The notes under the pieces: model-generated | Told to the model about the DNA's origin: nothing | Database searches by the model: none | Seen by the model: only the letters and a program-made list of their open reading frames with translations | Position numbers and translations under genes: made by a program | Part shown: one piece after another, positions 29,542-29,607 of the stretch | How positions within the stretch are numbered: the stretch's first letter is position 1 | Layout: each line of letters starts with the position of its first letter | Source: Chloroflexota bacterium | GTDB taxonomy: Bacteria > Chloroflexota > UBA5177 > JANWHV01 | NCBI GenBank assembly: GCA_025924845.1 | Contig: JAICHN010000006.1 | Location: forward strand, 1 to 29,607 | Length of the DNA: 29,607 nt | Direction: 5' to 3'

Positions 29542-29607
29542 AAGAAATTTCAAAATTTTTTGAGGGGGGACCCCCCGGCAAAATGGTGAAAGAAACAAAC
29601 ACCCACA

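Overview
The window is high-GC, gene-dense bacterial chromosome with many GTG/TTG starts preceded by GGAGG-type ribosome binding sites. The best guess at origin is Chloroflexota. The reasons are the Firmicute-like cell-wall cluster order (mraZ-rsmH-ftsL-ftsI-murF-mraY), a T-box leader on leuS, tandem Uma2-type nucleases, and very high GC with simple TACACT/TATACT -10 boxes. This is an inference from gene content; no rRNA or other phylogenetic marker was compared.

Layout. Positions 1-2.3 kb hold an aldo/keto reductase and an AcuC-type histone-deacetylase-fold enzyme (minus strand). Positions 2.3-4.4 kb are a small accessory/defence island: a VapBC-like RHH/PIN toxin-antitoxin pair with a candidate autoregulatory operator, an Mrr-type restriction endonuclease, and a Phd-type antitoxin with no visible toxin. 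Positions 4.5-11.0 kb are the division and cell-wall (dcw) cluster on the minus strand. It starts from a TATACT promoter and a four-unit, 10-bp-periodic MraZ box array, and it stops after mraY; murE lies neither between ftsI and murF nor elsewhere in the window. Positions 11.1-12.9 kb hold three proteins of unknown role, one of them secreted and PsbP-like.

Positions 12.9-13.9 kb encode thioredoxin reductase, broken by one frameshift. Positions 14.0-16.9 kb hold leuS under a leucine T-box riboswitch in which promoter, specifier loop (CUC), T-box sequence and terminator can all be read. Positions 17.0-21.8 kb are one run of plus-strand genes: two near-identical Uma2 nucleases with coiled-coil tails, a zinc-ribbon M50B membrane peptidase, an unknown protein, a ParB/Srx-fold protein, and a metallophosphoesterase with a cysteine-rich insertion. 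The last four look like an operon with no described joint function.

Positions 21.8-29.5 kb contain an OmpR-family response regulator without a kinase, two metallo-beta-lactamase-fold hydrolases flanking lgt, a DMT exporter, a lone cytochrome b561-type subunit, a small four-cysteine protein, and a protein joining N-terminal Cys clusters to a degenerate Mrr-like domain. The lgt product carries a tail of about 245 residues rich in Pro/Ala/Thr. The window ends in a G/C palindrome followed by an AT-rich patch.

Most genes are housekeeping: peptidoglycan precursor synthesis (MurF, MraY), septal transpeptidation (FtsI/FtsL), lipoprotein maturation (Lgt), leucine charging, and thiol redox. The least explained parts are the M50B/ParB-like/phosphoesterase run, the Cys-cluster/Mrr-like protein, and the Lgt tail.
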